DNA of 64,000 nt from UBA2883 sp964017965 (GCA_964017965.1 CAXHNV010000005.1:1-64000), one strand, 5' to 3'; positions 33,355 to 42,564 are shown, counted from the stretch's first letter. The notes: generated by a model from the letters alone, not told the origin. Program-made: numbers and translations.

Positions 33355-34833
33355 ATGCAAGAAATATTGAAAAAGACCGCTGCTGAACAAAGCAGAATGA
33401 TAGCTAACAAAGAAATCTCAGCTACTGAATTAACTCAAGCATCTCTATCAAGAATTAACGATGTTGATGAAAAAATCGGAGCATTCAATTCAGTAACTTC
33501 AGAAATCGCTCTAAATACAGCGAAAAAAGTAGATGAAATAGTTGCAAACGGAGAAAAACTCCCGCTCTTAGCAGGTGTTCCGTTAGCGCTAAAAGATAAT
33601 ATGAACCTAATCGGCTCAAAAACAACTGCCTCAAGTAAAATCCTTGAGAACTTTGTATCACCGTACAACGCAACAGTTACTCAAAAACTACTTGATAACC
33701 ATATTCCAATCGTTGGTAAAGCAAACCTCGACGAGTTCGCTATGGGTTCATCTAACGAAAACTCAGCATTCAAAAAGGTTCACAACCCTTGGAACCTGAA
33801 CAAAGTTCCGGGCGGTTCATCAGGCGGTTCAGCTGCTTCAGTTGCAGCCTGTGAAGCTACACTTGCCCTAGGTTCAGATACAGGCGGAAGTATTCGTCTT
33901 CCTGCAAGTTTCTGCGGTCTGGTAGGTATGAAGCCAACTTATGGCCGTGTTTCAAGATATGGTCTAATAGCTTTCGCGTCATCACTTGACCAAATCGGAC
34001 CATTCGCAAGAACTGTTGAAGATGCAGCTATGTTGTTAGAAGTTATCTCCGGTCACGACCCGCACGATTCAACTTCTCTAAATATGCCTGTTGAATCTTT
34101 CACAGCTCATCTTAACGATGATCTAAAAGGTAAAAAAATCGGCGTAATCTCTGATTTGATGACCGATGCTGTATCAGAAGACGTTAGAAAAGCTGTTGAA
34201 CACGCTATGAACATATACAAATCACTTGGCGCTGAAATAGTAGAAGTTTCATTACCTAAACTAAAATACTCAATCGGTATCTACTACATCCTTGCAACAG
34301 CAGAATGCAGCGCAAACCTTGCAAGATTCGACGGTGTAAGATACGGTCACAGAACAGAAAACGCAGATAGCTTAATAGAACTCTATTGTAAATCACGCTC
34401 AGAAGGTTTCGGTGACGAAGTTAAACGTAGAATTATGCTCGGCACCTACGCTCTAAGCTCAGGTTACTACGATGCTTACTACAAAAAAGCTCAACAGTTA
34501 AGAAAACTCGTTGCAGATGAGTTCAATGCAGTATTTGAAAAAGTTGATGCTCTAATTTCACCAACCTGTCCAAATACAGCGTTTGACATCGGTGCAAGAA
34601 CAGCAGATCCGCTGGCAATGTACCTGACAGATATCGCAACAATCTGTGCTAACCTTGTAGGTATCCCTGCAATGAGCGTTCCTGCCGGTTTCGATTCAGA
34701 AGGAATGCCTATCGGGCTTCAAATTATGACACCGCAGTTAAAAGAAAGCGAATTGTTTAACTTTGGTTACAAATTTGAACAAGAAAACGATTTTTATAAA
34801 CAAATAGCACCTGATGTTTGTGCTCACGTATAA
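33355..34833 (+). CDS. gatA: Glu/Asp-tRNA(Gln/Asn) amidotransferase subunit A
   Basis: 492 aa, normal GatA length. Amidase-signature triad: K80 (PLALKDN), cis-Ser S155 in PGGSSGGSAA, and S179 in GSDTGGSIRLPAS. GVPLALKDNM, MKPTYGRVSRYG and DQIGPFARTVED fit GatA rather than other amidases. It releases ammonia from glutamine for transamidation of Glu-tRNA(Gln) and Asp-tRNA(Asn). gatB and gatC are not adjacent, so the complex is encoded at separate loci. Confidence 0.96.
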   Translation: MQEILKKTAAEQSRMIANKEISATELTQASLSRINDVDEKIGAFNSVTSEIALNTAKKVDEIVANGEKLPLLAGVPLALKDNMNLIGSKTTASSKILENFVSPYNATVTQKLLDNHIPIVGKANLDEFAMGSSNENSAFKKVHNPWNLNKVPGGSSGGSAASVAACEATLALGSDTGGSIRLPASFCGLVGMKPTYGRVSRYGLIAFASSLDQIGPFARTVEDAAMLLEVISGHDPHDSTSLNMPVESFTAHLNDDLKGKKIGVISDLMTDAVSEDVRKAVEHAMNIYKSLGAEIVEVSLPKLKYSIGIYYILATAECSANLARFDGVRYGHRTENADSLIELYCKSRSEGFGDEVKRRIMLGTYALSSGYYDAYYKKAQQLRKLVADEFNAVFEKVDALISPTCPNTAFDIGARTADPLAMYLTDIATICANLVGIPAMSVPAGFDSEGMPIGLQIMTPQLKESELFNFGYKFEQENDFYKQIAPDVCAHV

Positions 34834-34843
34834 GAAAAATAAG

Positions 34844-34877
34844 TAAAAAAACAGGCTAAAATTAGCCTGTTTTTTTA
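34844..34877 (+). terminator. Terminator after gatA
   Basis: ACAGGCTAA, loop, TTAGCCTGT framed by A7 and T7, a symmetric strong terminator. Confidence 0.9.
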
Positions 34878-34892
34878 GAATTGGAGAAAAGT

Positions 34893-35585
34893 ATGAAAAG
34901 ATTTATTTTAACAGCACTCACTGTTGCTATTTTAGGGTTGCCAACTTTAGCATCTAACTCGGATTTTATGAGCAATTCAGAAGTTCGCAAAGCAAACCAA
35001 AAAATTGATGAGATAGGGTTCACTATCCTCAATTCTAACGGAATAACTAAAAGAACTGTTTTTAATTTTGATACGCACAATGTGAAAAACGCTTGCTCAT
35101 ACCACACAAATAGAGAAATCGTTTTCTATAAAGGATTACTAAACAAAATGCAATCAGATGATGAAATAGCGGCTGTCTTAGCTCACGAAATATCACACAG
35201 CGTTGACAGCTACAATGGCATATTCAGAGGAACATTCTCAAGCTGGGGTAACTTTTTCCAACCTAAAAAATATGAATACAAAGCTGACAAAAGAGCTGTT
35301 GATTATATGGTAAACGCAGGTTACAACCCTGTTGCATTGATTGTTATGATGAGCCGTTGCTTCGGTCAAAACAGATATGACTGGCACAGATCTCACCCGC
35401 TTTCTACAAGAAGAATGATGGAAGTCTACGAATATATCTATAAAAAATATCCTGAATTCTTAGCAAATAACGCTTATAAAAACAACCTTTATTACCAGAA
35501 CTTCCTGTTAACGTCACAAGAAAACAGAGCAAAGTTTCAGGAGAAAGTAAACACAAAATCTAAATCACGTATTAAATATCAATAA
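34893..35585 (+). CDS. Exported M48-family zinc metalloprotease
   Basis: 230 aa from ATG 34893 (GGAG at RBS distance); an ATG four codons earlier overlaps this RBS. Signal peptide ends near LPTLA. Zinc motif HEISH at 98-102 preceded by AAVLA, third ligand E128 in YEYKADKRAVDYM, as in M48 (BepA/Oma1-like). HPLSTRRMMEVYEYI near 170 is a conserved M48 C-terminal motif. Such proteins process or quality-control outer-membrane proteins. The next gene follows after 9 bp, so the two are probably co-transcribed. Confidence 0.92.
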   Translation: MKRFILTALTVAILGLPTLASNSDFMSNSEVRKANQKIDEIGFTILNSNGITKRTVFNFDTHNVKNACSYHTNREIVFYKGLLNKMQSDDEIAAVLAHEISHSVDSYNGIFRGTFSSWGNFFQPKKYEYKADKRAVDYMVNAGYNPVALIVMMSRCFGQNRYDWHRSHPLSTRRMMEVYEYIYKKYPEFLANNAYKNNLYYQNFLLTSQENRAKFQEKVNTKSKSRIKYQ

Positions 35586-35594
35586 GGCAACATA

Positions 35595-36260
35595 ATGAAA
35601 AAGTTTCTGATTAGCTTAATTTGTCACAATCTGCTTATTCTGCCTGCATTTTGTATGATAACTGACGATTTTGCAGAACAAACCCTCGATAAGACAAAGC
35701 CTTATCCAAAACCTGCAAATTCAATTATTATTGATGAGTTTGCAGAAAGTAACACTGCTAAAAATCAATACACTAAACACTCTGTTGACCTGAATGAATC
35801 TATACCAACCTGTTCTCAAAACAGTTACATAACTAAAAAGAAAGTTATCATTACAGATAAAGTTGATTTGACAAAAGTAGAAATCAGGATAAAGAACGCC
35901 GTTTCAACAAAAGACAAGACAATCGATGAAGGCGACTACATTGAATTTGAAACAGTGAAAGATGTTTATATCAACAACAAACATTATCCGAAAGGAACAG
36001 TTGTAAGAGCAAGGATTGAAAATATTTCACAAAACGGTATGAAAGGTGTACCGGCAGATATTGTTTTAGCAAACTTCACACTTGCTAATCACAACTTAAT
36101 CGGTGAAGTAACGAAAACAGGTGCAAACCGTTCACTCTGGCTGTATCCGGTTTCATATATCGGAACTGGTTTCTTCGGACTTGGACCGTTGTTGTTATTT
36201 ATCAGAGGCGGTCACGCTAAAATCAATCGTTCACAAACTTTTATTTTACACGTGAAATAA
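35595..36260 (+). CDS. Exported protein of unknown function, remotely like the 44389/45952 family
   Basis: 221 aa. N-terminal signal peptide (ISLICHNLLILPAFC). Duplicated DDFAEQT/DEFAESN segments follow at about 24-52. The C-terminal domain (about 85-215) has the order acidic beta-strand, DVYINNKHYPKGTVVRARIE, then VLANFTL, and a hydrophobic stretch near 190-210 (YIGTGFFGLGPLLLFI). The PKGTVV-RARI part recalls the IAPQGSVVYG element of the VirB10/TrbI-like proteins in this window, but similarity is weak. Co-directional with the M48 protease. Confidence 0.6.
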   Translation: MKKFLISLICHNLLILPAFCMITDDFAEQTLDKTKPYPKPANSIIIDEFAESNTAKNQYTKHSVDLNESIPTCSQNSYITKKKVIITDKVDLTKVEIRIKNAVSTKDKTIDEGDYIEFETVKDVYINNKHYPKGTVVRARIENISQNGMKGVPADIVLANFTLANHNLIGEVTKTGANRSLWLYPVSYIGTGFFGLGPLLLFIRGGHAKINRSQTFILHVK

Positions 36261-36263
36261 TAA

Positions 36264-37142
36264 CTATTTTTTCTTATCACGGGAGTTAATCATCTCTTCA
36301 AACTGTTTAAAGGTTTCAGGGCCTACAATTTGCTCAAGCTGAGCACGTTTATCAACGAATCGGTTTTTAGCTTTACGCTGTAAATCTAGCGCTTCACGAT
36401 AATATGCATCAGCAATCAAGACCATTTCTTTTGAACAGTTTTGGGTTTGTGAGTAGTAGTAATGACGTCTGTTAGCCATTTCAGAGCGCATATTATAAAT
36501 TTCACGCGCTGTCATATAATCATAATATATACCGACAACTTTTTGTTGCAGTTCATCAATTTTGCGCACAAGGATAATCATATCCGCATCGCCGACTTTT
36601 GTATATTTATAGTTCAGAGCTTTGGTGTCCTGTGATAATATACCTAAAGTGTTACCACCGATTAAAGAAGCACTGGCTAAGAGCGGGTTACCGGTTCCGG
36701 CACCTACTAAGGTTGACATATTCGCAATAGCTGAAAGCACTTTTTTGATTGAGTGTTTGTCTGGTTTATCTTCATTTGGGTTTGCAAGTTTATAAAGCGC
36801 GAATTTTATTGTATCGCTTTTTGTTGCAGCACCCTGCCAGAGCATAGATAAATCAGAAAGAATCTCATCATAATCAATTTGTAAGTCTTGAGAGATTTCT
36901 TTAGAAATACGTTTAATACTCAAATCAGCGTATGTTAAGTTAGCGTCTTGAACACTTGATTCTGTGTGGGTTGCTTTTGTATTTTCTATCGTTGTATTTA
37001 TGTCCATTTTGTTTTCGACATCATCTGTTGTTCCGAATCTGTAAGCAGGCTCTTTGACCGTGTTCAAGTCTTCATAAGAGATTGCAAACCCGTATGATTG
37101 AATAAGTAATATTGAAAGTATTGATAATATTAACTTCTTCAT
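36264..37142 (-). CDS. Exported unknown protein, paralogue of the next gene
   Basis: 292 aa. Signal peptide, then a region shared with the 272-aa neighbour: DLSMLWQGAATKSDTIKFAL and HSIKKVLSAIANMSTLVGAG here against DIEMLWKGTIENNKVIEFAL and HSSLMAKTLSAIVSGASLV there. The C-terminal 100 residues are long charged helices, likely coiled coil (VVGIYYDYMTAREIYNMRSE). The start overlaps the stop of the upstream paralogue by 4 bp (ATGA). Helical exported pairs like this recall TolC-type or envelope scaffold proteins, but no family can be named. Confidence 0.65.
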   Translation of the reverse strand: MKKLILSILSILLIQSYGFAISYEDLNTVKEPAYRFGTTDDVENKMDINTTIENTKATHTESSVQDANLTYADLSIKRISKEISQDLQIDYDEILSDLSMLWQGAATKSDTIKFALYKLANPNEDKPDKHSIKKVLSAIANMSTLVGAGTGNPLLASASLIGGNTLGILSQDTKALNYKYTKVGDADMIILVRKIDELQQKVVGIYYDYMTAREIYNMRSEMANRRHYYYSQTQNCSKEMVLIADAYYREALDLQRKAKNRFVDKRAQLEQIVGPETFKQFEEMINSRDKKK

Positions 37143-37957
37143 TTAAGTTTATCCTTTACTAAGATTGCGTTAAAATCGACCTGAAACAGATTGAGCTTGT
37201 CGACAGCGGATTTACCGGCAAGTCTTTGAAGCTCAGCGTGGTATTTTTTCGCGTTCTGGACTTCTTCATACTCCTGAATAATCATATTGTCATAGAGTGT
37301 TGAAGATATTGTTAAGTCTAGGACATCACCTTTCTTTTGTGCTTTATCGTAGTTTTTTGCGTACAGGAGAATGCGTTCACGGGTTTCTTTAATCATTATG
37401 AGCGCATTTTTGTAGTTATAGTAGGTCGCAATAAGGTTGTCTTGCAGATTTTCTACAAGTCCTGCCAATTCGATTAGTTCGGTATCGGTTAGCGGAATTT
37501 CTTGTGGAACGTTTTTCCTGTTTAATAAGGATTGCGCAAGACGTCCGGCTGAATAGGCACCGGTTTGGGCAGCGTAATCCATACCTACTAAGCTTGGTAC
37601 CAGAGAGGCACCTGAAACGATTGCTGAAAGGGTTTTTGCCATAAGTGATGAGTGGATACGTCGTTGACTTTCGGGTGTTGCAAGTTTTTTTAGGGCGAAT
37701 TCTATTACTTTGTTGTTTTCGATTGTACCTTTCCAGAGCATTTCTATATCTGCAAGGTCTTTTTCTTTTTGAAGTTTAACTAGTTCGTCCATAACTTTGT
37801 AATCGTTTACGAGGAGTGAACCTGAGATTTTTTGTTTTTGTGGGGTTAGGTTGTAGGAGCCTTTTTGAACATCACGAAGCTGTATCTCAGCTGCGATACA
37901 GGTTTGAGAAAAAAGAATTACCCCCAGTAAAATTGATAAAAACCCTAATCTTTTCAT
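37139..37957 (-). CDS. Exported unknown protein, first of a tandem paralogous pair
   Basis: 272 aa. Signal peptide (FLSILLGVILFSQTCIAAE). A shared domain with the following gene covers about residues 65-135, a Gly/Ser/Ala-rich segment at about 120-150, then long helices (LVENLQDNLIATYYNYKNAL). Two-gene operon with 4-bp overlap. An extended -10 TGG then TATAAA (37972-37964) ends 6 nt before the ATG, predicting a leaderless transcript. Confidence 0.65.
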   Translation of the reverse strand: MKRLGFLSILLGVILFSQTCIAAEIQLRDVQKGSYNLTPQKQKISGSLLVNDYKVMDELVKLQKEKDLADIEMLWKGTIENNKVIEFALKKLATPESQRRIHSSLMAKTLSAIVSGASLVPSLVGMDYAAQTGAYSAGRLAQSLLNRKNVPQEIPLTDTELIELAGLVENLQDNLIATYYNYKNALIMIKETRERILLYAKNYDKAQKKGDVLDLTISSTLYDNMIIQEYEEVQNAKKYHAELQRLAGKSAVDKLNLFQVDFNAILVKDKLK

Positions 37958-37963
37958 ACTCTT

Positions 37964-37972
37964 TTTATACCA
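37964..37972 (-). promoter_or_regulatory. Extended -10 promoter, leaderless, for the paralogous pair
   Basis: TGG then TATAAA on the minus strand, hexamer ending 6 nt before ATG 37957. The -35 (TGGATT at 17 bp) is weak, so the TG extension probably compensates. Confidence 0.45.
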
Positions 37973-38083
37973 TACTTAAGGTTATTAATCCAATGCTCTA
38001 TATCGGGGTATAAATATCAACCATTTGTATGTTAAATGTTTTGTGAAAAAACTCTACACTAATATTGTGGAGAGAGGTATAGA

Positions 38084-38851
38084 ATGAAAAAATCTGATTA
38101 TGTTACAACGGTAACAGGCGTATCTAATGGTCTTGATAGAGTTAAACACATGCCTGAGTCAATGAAATACATGACAAAAGCTGACAGTTTAAGAGATTCA
38201 GGTGAATATAAGAAAGCTGTATCTTGCTATTTGCAATCAATAATGTTGGAACGTGGAAATTCAGATTCTTATATGGGATTGGGTATTTCTTATAAATTTT
38301 TGAATAATTATGAGAAAGCGATAGAGAACTTTCAAAAATCGATAGAGTTGGATCATTCACAGAGCAAATCTTATTATGAAATGGGGATTTGTTATTTGTT
38401 AAAGAACGAGCCTCAGAGGGCTATATTATGTTTTCAAAAATCTATTATGATAGATAAGAGCGACTTGGATGTGCAATTGCAATTGGCGTTGGCGCATGAA
38501 CTTATTGATGAAGAAGATATGGCGATGAAGATTTATGATAAGTTGATTGAAGAGAACCCTAACTATGCTAAAGCACACAGTCATAAGGCGGCTTTATTGA
38601 TATGTAGGGGACAGTATGCTGAGGCTATCAAGATATTTATGGATGTATTGAAGATAGAACCGAATTTTTATAGAGCGTATTTTGGGTTGGGAGTTTGTTT
38701 TGACAATTTAAAAAACTATTTGTACGCAAGAAAGTATTATAAGAAGTTTTTGAAGTTACACCCTAATTCATCACATGCTGATTATGTAAAGAACAGACTT
38801 GAGACATTGAAGTCTAAGGGCGCAGTTAGCAATCATTTAAAGCTTGTATAA
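38084..38851 (+). CDS. Cytosolic TPR-repeat protein
   Basis: 255 aa with six consecutive TPRs from residue 27 to 235 (for example SDSYMGLGISYKFLNNYEKA, SKSYYEMGICYLLKNEPQRA, YRAYFGLGVCFDNLKNYLYA). No signal peptide, unlike the other TPR proteins here, so it probably acts in the cytosol as a protein-binding scaffold. Strong RBS GAGAGAGG. Stand-alone gene before tRNA-Ser. Confidence 0.85.
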   Translation: MKKSDYVTTVTGVSNGLDRVKHMPESMKYMTKADSLRDSGEYKKAVSCYLQSIMLERGNSDSYMGLGISYKFLNNYEKAIENFQKSIELDHSQSKSYYEMGICYLLKNEPQRAILCFQKSIMIDKSDLDVQLQLALAHELIDEEDMAMKIYDKLIEENPNYAKAHSHKAALLICRGQYAEAIKIFMDVLKIEPNFYRAYFGLGVCFDNLKNYLYARKYYKKFLKLHPNSSHADYVKNRLETLKSKGAVSNHLKLV

Positions 38852-38869
38852 GTAAATTAAAAAAGGTAC

Positions 38870-38898
38870 TTTACATTTAGATATCTTTTTAGTATGAT
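38870..38898 (+). promoter_or_regulatory. Promoter of tRNA-Ser
   Basis: TTTACA (38870-38875), 17 bp, TATGAT (38893-38898), start near 38905, 17 nt before the tRNA. Confidence 0.55.
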
Positions 38899-38921
38899 GA
38901 GTTTACATCCAGACAACTGAT

Positions 38922-39008
38922 GGAGGAATGCCAGAGCGGTTGATTGGAGCAGTCTTGAAAACTGTCGTACCTTCACGGGTACCGTGGGTTCGAATCCCAC
39001 TTCCTCCT
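38922..39008 (+). tRNA. tRNA-Ser (anticodon TGA)
   Basis: Acceptor GGAGGAA/TTCCTCC, long variable arm (GTACCTTCACGGGTAC), anticodon loop CTTGAAA (TGA) and T-loop GTTCGAATC make a class II tRNA-Ser reading UCA. CCA is not encoded. The base after the acceptor is T, unusual for tRNA-Ser where G is common; the 3' end may have been set by one base differently. Confidence 0.95.
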
Positions 39009-39013
39009 AATTT

Positions 39014-39040
39014 AAAGCCACCTTAACAGGTGGCTTTTTT
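39014..39040 (+). terminator. Terminator after tRNA-Ser
   Basis: AAGCCACC, loop TTAACA, GGTGGCTT and T6. The T run continues into the 3' end of the minus-strand gene at 39023. Confidence 0.85.
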
Positions 39041-40042
39041 AGTATTTGTATTCATTTGATTTTTACACGCAGTTAAAATGTTTTTATTCATTCTAAAAAA
39101 TGCTTTTGTGCCTTTACCGATATCAAGAACCCTGTCTTTAAAGCTTCTTGATTGGATAGTCAGTTTTTCAGGATTAAAAAGAACAAGCTGGGATTGATCC
39201 TGTCCTATTATTTTATTTATATTCATCATATCAATATCTTTAAGTATACTGCTGGTATATCCTTTTGACATATAAACTCCATCATATCCAAGTTGAGTAA
39301 AGAGTTTTTGTACTAAAATTTCTTGTGCAGCTACATCAGTTTTCCTATTTTTTAACATTGACCAAACAAATTTATACATATTTGGAGTTTCTTTCTTATC
39401 AGTAGACTTTCTTTTCAACATAAACTGTGCAGCCTTGTTAGCCAATGTGTCATAGTCTTTAGGATCTATAACAGCAATTTTTGCGTCTTCAACTTTTACA
39501 GGAATAACCTTTCCTGCGACCATTTTGAAATTTTGTGCAACTTTTTCTTCAGGAGTAAGATAGACCCCTGCCCCGAACTCTCTTGCAAAGAAACTAAGCT
39601 GATTACTTGCATAAGGGGTAAAACCATGTTTATATATTTTGGAAGAAGATTTTGTTCCGTGATAAAAAATTCCGTCTTTAGGCAGTAACTCTTTTGGACA
39701 ATCGTGGATATATTGTTTAATGTCAACATTTAACAATTTGGAAAGGCTTTCATTATTTGTTATTTGTTCAACAAACTCCATTCCTTTTTTGTACGCTTTA
39801 TCTGATATGTTATTCGGATTTCCTTTTAAATATTTTGCAGCTTTGACAGGGTCTCTACCGATTGCAACCGTAAAAAATATAATAGGAATAGAAGCCAGAC
39901 CTGTCAACACAATAGACTTTTTGTTATTTTGAATTTTATCGCTTACTCTTTGTGTTATTGTTTTGTTTTTAGAATCTGTTTTTTGAGGCGTTGTATTTGG
40001 AGTATAGCTGTTTTGTACGCGAACTTGATTATTAATATTCAT
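39023..40042 (-). CDS. ADP-ribosyltransferase-like protein with membrane segment
   Basis: 339 aa. Polar N-terminus (MNINNQVRVQNSYTPNTTP), one hydrophobic segment at about 43-62 and a C-terminal domain with YHGT (127-130), then FGAGVYLT (157-163), then QSQLVLFNPEKL near 290. This order recalls the H-Y-E/Q triad of PARP/diphtheria-toxin-type ADP-ribosyltransferases (YHGT, GVYLA, E/Q before VVFDP). The third residue would be Gln rather than Glu, so it could be mono-ADP-ribosylating, altered or inactive. No Sec signal; RBS GGAAAT. A host-directed or defensive toxin is possible. Monocistronic. Confidence 0.6.
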   Translation of the reverse strand: MNINNQVRVQNSYTPNTTPQKTDSKNKTITQRVSDKIQNNKKSIVLTGLASIPIIFFTVAIGRDPVKAAKYLKGNPNNISDKAYKKGMEFVEQITNNESLSKLLNVDIKQYIHDCPKELLPKDGIFYHGTKSSSKIYKHGFTPYASNQLSFFAREFGAGVYLTPEEKVAQNFKMVAGKVIPVKVEDAKIAVIDPKDYDTLANKAAQFMLKRKSTDKKETPNMYKFVWSMLKNRKTDVAAQEILVQKLFTQLGYDGVYMSKGYTSSILKDIDMMNINKIIGQDQSQLVLFNPEKLTIQSRSFKDRVLDIGKGTKAFFRMNKNILTACKNQMNTNTKKATC

Positions 40043-40150
40043 AATTTCCTTTTATCCAATAATTATTATTCACATATTTAAAACGTGTGAATAATAAAAT
40101 TTGCCAATATTCAAAAATTTTTCAAAATTCATTAAAAGAGTGGCTTTTTT

Positions 40151-40159
40151 TGATATAAT
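40151..40159 (+). promoter_or_regulatory. Extended -10 promoter with very short leader
   Basis: TGA then TATAAT, predicted start near 40166, only about 6 nt before ATG 40172, too short for a Shine-Dalgarno. Confidence 0.45.
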
Positions 40160-40171
40160 ATTTTTAGAGTT

Positions 40172-40648
40172 ATGATAAAAGTATTATTTGTATGTTTAGG
40201 AAATATTTGCAGATCACCAATGGCACAGATTGTGCTTGAAAATATGGTGAAAGAACTTGGATTAGAAAACAACTTCGAAATAGATTCTGCAGGTACAGAA
40301 GGCTATAATGAAATGGTTCACGCCGGTATTCACAGAGGAACAAAAGAAGTATTAACCAGAAAAGGAATTCCTTTTTCAGAACACTATTCCAGAAAACTTC
40401 GTAAAAACGATTATAAATACTACGACTATATTATAGCAATGGATGAAGACAACATCTACGATATAGAACGTATTGTAGGACCAGATAGCGATAATAAAAT
40501 AAAACGACTTTTAGATTATACTGATGAATCTAGAGATATCGCAGACCCCTGGTATACAGGAAACTTTGATAAAACCTATGAAGATATAACACTTGGCTGT
40601 CAAGCCTTTTTAAACCATCTGTCCATAAATACTCAATCTCGTGGATAA
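40172..40648 (+). CDS. Low-molecular-weight protein tyrosine phosphatase
   Basis: 158 aa. The P-loop C8-x5-R14-S (CLGNICRS) and the C-terminal general-acid DPWYTG with FDKTYEDI identify the LMW-PTP family. ADP-like Tyr residues (YYDYIIAMDEDN) are typical. It removes phosphate from tyrosine on proteins, in Gram-negatives often regulating exopolysaccharide kinases; none is seen nearby. The 3' end overlaps the convergent small gene by 16 bp. Confidence 0.95.
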   Translation: MIKVLFVCLGNICRSPMAQIVLENMVKELGLENNFEIDSAGTEGYNEMVHAGIHRGTKEVLTRKGIPFSEHYSRKLRKNDYKYYDYIIAMDEDNIYDIERIVGPDSDNKIKRLLDYTDESRDIADPWYTGNFDKTYEDITLGCQAFLNHLSINTQSRG

Positions 40649-40899
40649 AGCCCCTCAATCGATTTCATGTATATTCGCTCTGTATCTCTGGCTAAAGGCT
40701 TCTCGACCTGTTGTCGATACGTCCTATACTGACATTCAATCTGACCGCTATCAACTTTCTTGAAATATTGACTTGCATAATAAACAAAATAAGGGCGTAT
40801 GAATTCATCCCTCACATATCCGTCAGGCATATATTTCTGATCAACAGCCAATGCAGGAATTGCATTTAATATTATAAAAAATAAAACTACTTTTTTCAT
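40633..40899 (-). CDS. Small exported protein
   Basis: 88 aa from ATG 40899 (MKKVVLFFIILNAIPALAVD), a clear Sec signal peptide. A longer frame upstream overlaps the preceding gene. The mature part is Tyr/Arg-rich with one Cys. No family recognised. It starts 4 bp after the stop of the EF-hand zincin gene, so it is probably co-expressed and could be a partner or inhibitor of it; that is inference. Confidence 0.6.
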   Translation of the reverse strand: MKKVVLFFIILNAIPALAVDQKYMPDGYVRDEFIRPYFVYYASQYFKKVDSGQIECQYRTYRQQVEKPLARDTERIYMKSIEGLYPRD

Positions 40900-40903
40900 A
40901 AAA

Positions 40904-42466
40904 CTATTTTTGTCGAGCGTGTCTATCATCATCTTTCAGAGCTCGTATAGCTTCCAATTGTTTTTGGAATTCATTTACCAACTCAGGCGTAGGAGCGTCT
41001 GCAGAGCTTGCTTCAGAATATCCTAACATAGAAAACGCATATAATTCTGCAAATGCTTCTTGAGGACTCGTAAACAGATACAACCTATCAGAATATTTTC
41101 CGCTTGCATTCCAAGCTTTTATAGCATTATTATATGCTGTAACAAAACCAGCATTATCTTTCGTTGAATAAACCTTACCGTTTTTGACATTTCTGCAATC
41201 TATAGCGTGACCCAACTCATGAGCAATAGTACCAGGGGTAATAGTCGATAAATTTCGATATCCGAAACTTATCATATCTTTATTTGGATCAAACAGACCG
41301 GCTTGATTTTTAGTTGTTTGTGTATAATTTTCAGGAGAATCAAATTTGTCAGCCTCAATAGCTAAATCCATCAATGCTTCTGCAGGCAGTTTTTGAATTG
41401 CTGCCTTTGTCAAAGGACGCATATCTAAAGGCAAGTTTGATATCAACTTATTCAAATCAATTGTATATTTTTTCTTCTTACCTTTACCTTGAGTTTGCTG
41501 AATTGTAATAACATCATCACTATAACTTATATTATAAGCATTCTCGCTTTTATAAAAATCCGTACTCACCTGAGAATTTTCAACATTCATATTATGGTCA
41601 TAACCGGCAGCTTCTTCCAAACGTTTTAATGTTCTTGCTATAAATTCGTCTTTTAATTTCTTAGGAATATCTTTAGAATCGTTCAATTTTTCTAAGAGAT
41701 ATCCGCCATTAGTTTGTTCATTATATTTTTTTACCACCTCTAACAAATCTTTTGCAGAGATATTATCAATAAATTTTATAGCATCATTTTTTAACCAATC
41801 AGGATTATCCAAATTGTTAAACAAGATATTTTGTAAAATAGCTGTTTGTCCGTATAATCTTAAATCACCATTTTCATAACTTGTCAGTTGTTCAGCATCG
41901 AATTTCAATGAAAAATCCCTTTTCATTACGTTATTTGCGGCTGTACGTTCAAAACTGAAGGTATTATCACGTTGATTACCAACCAAACGATAGCGTTTGT
42001 CATTGTTTGTATATTCATCAATAAATACAATATCGCGGCTTTCTTCGTGGATTTCCACATAACGAGCAACCAGTTTACCTGTTTGCTTGTCAGTTATTGT
42101 TGTTTCATCTTTATCTTTAGTATAGGTATATCTGTCTTCAGGGTAAGCTGATTTTATAGCCTCAAATGTAAAGTTATTTTTATCAAATGTCTGCTGAAGC
42201 GTAGCTGTTTTAATATCAAACTGCTCAAGCTCATCATTTTCGAGAATATTATTATTAGCAGTAGCTTCAATCTGGTTATCAGCTTGTTTTATCAAGCTAT
42301 CCAGCATAGATTTTTCACTTAGTTGTACAATACCGTCACCGTCATCTACTTCATTAAAAATAGAATCTATTTTTTCATTAGACGTTTTATAATCCGACCA
42401 TTTTGCACCTACTTGAATATCAATCTTTTGCAACTTTTTATCGTTATCAAAATACGAAAAGCTCAT
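40904..42466 (-). CDS. Zincin metalloprotease with N-terminal EF-hand, lethal-factor-like motif
   Basis: 520 aa from ATG 42466 (TAGGAG upstream); an upstream start lacks an RBS. An EF-hand-like loop DDGDGIVQLSE at 41-51 and a weaker NNNILENDELEQ follow it. The C-terminal domain has HELGH at 416-420 and EAFAE at 470-474, the HExxH + E arrangement of the anthrax lethal factor/ATLF-like gluzincins. No Sec signal peptide is present, so export would need another route. A paired small exported protein lies downstream. A second EF-hand zincin sits at 59867. Likely Ca-dependent extracellular protease or toxin. Confidence 0.7.
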   Translation of the reverse strand: MSFSYFDNDKKLQKIDIQVGAKWSDYKTSNEKIDSIFNEVDDGDGIVQLSEKSMLDSLIKQADNQIEATANNNILENDELEQFDIKTATLQQTFDKNNFTFEAIKSAYPEDRYTYTKDKDETTITDKQTGKLVARYVEIHEESRDIVFIDEYTNNDKRYRLVGNQRDNTFSFERTAANNVMKRDFSLKFDAEQLTSYENGDLRLYGQTAILQNILFNNLDNPDWLKNDAIKFIDNISAKDLLEVVKKYNEQTNGGYLLEKLNDSKDIPKKLKDEFIARTLKRLEEAAGYDHNMNVENSQVSTDFYKSENAYNISYSDDVITIQQTQGKGKKKKYTIDLNKLISNLPLDMRPLTKAAIQKLPAEALMDLAIEADKFDSPENYTQTTKNQAGLFDPNKDMISFGYRNLSTITPGTIAHELGHAIDCRNVKNGKVYSTKDNAGFVTAYNNAIKAWNASGKYSDRLYLFTSPQEAFAELYAFSMLGYSEASSADAPTPELVNEFQKQLEAIRALKDDDRHARQK

Positions 42467-42564
42467 ATCAACTCCTATTACTACGCTCACATTTTTTCTT
42501 TATACGTATAATAAGTTTTTTTGTTGTATAGATATTTCAATATAAAAAGTTTTTTTACAAAAGT

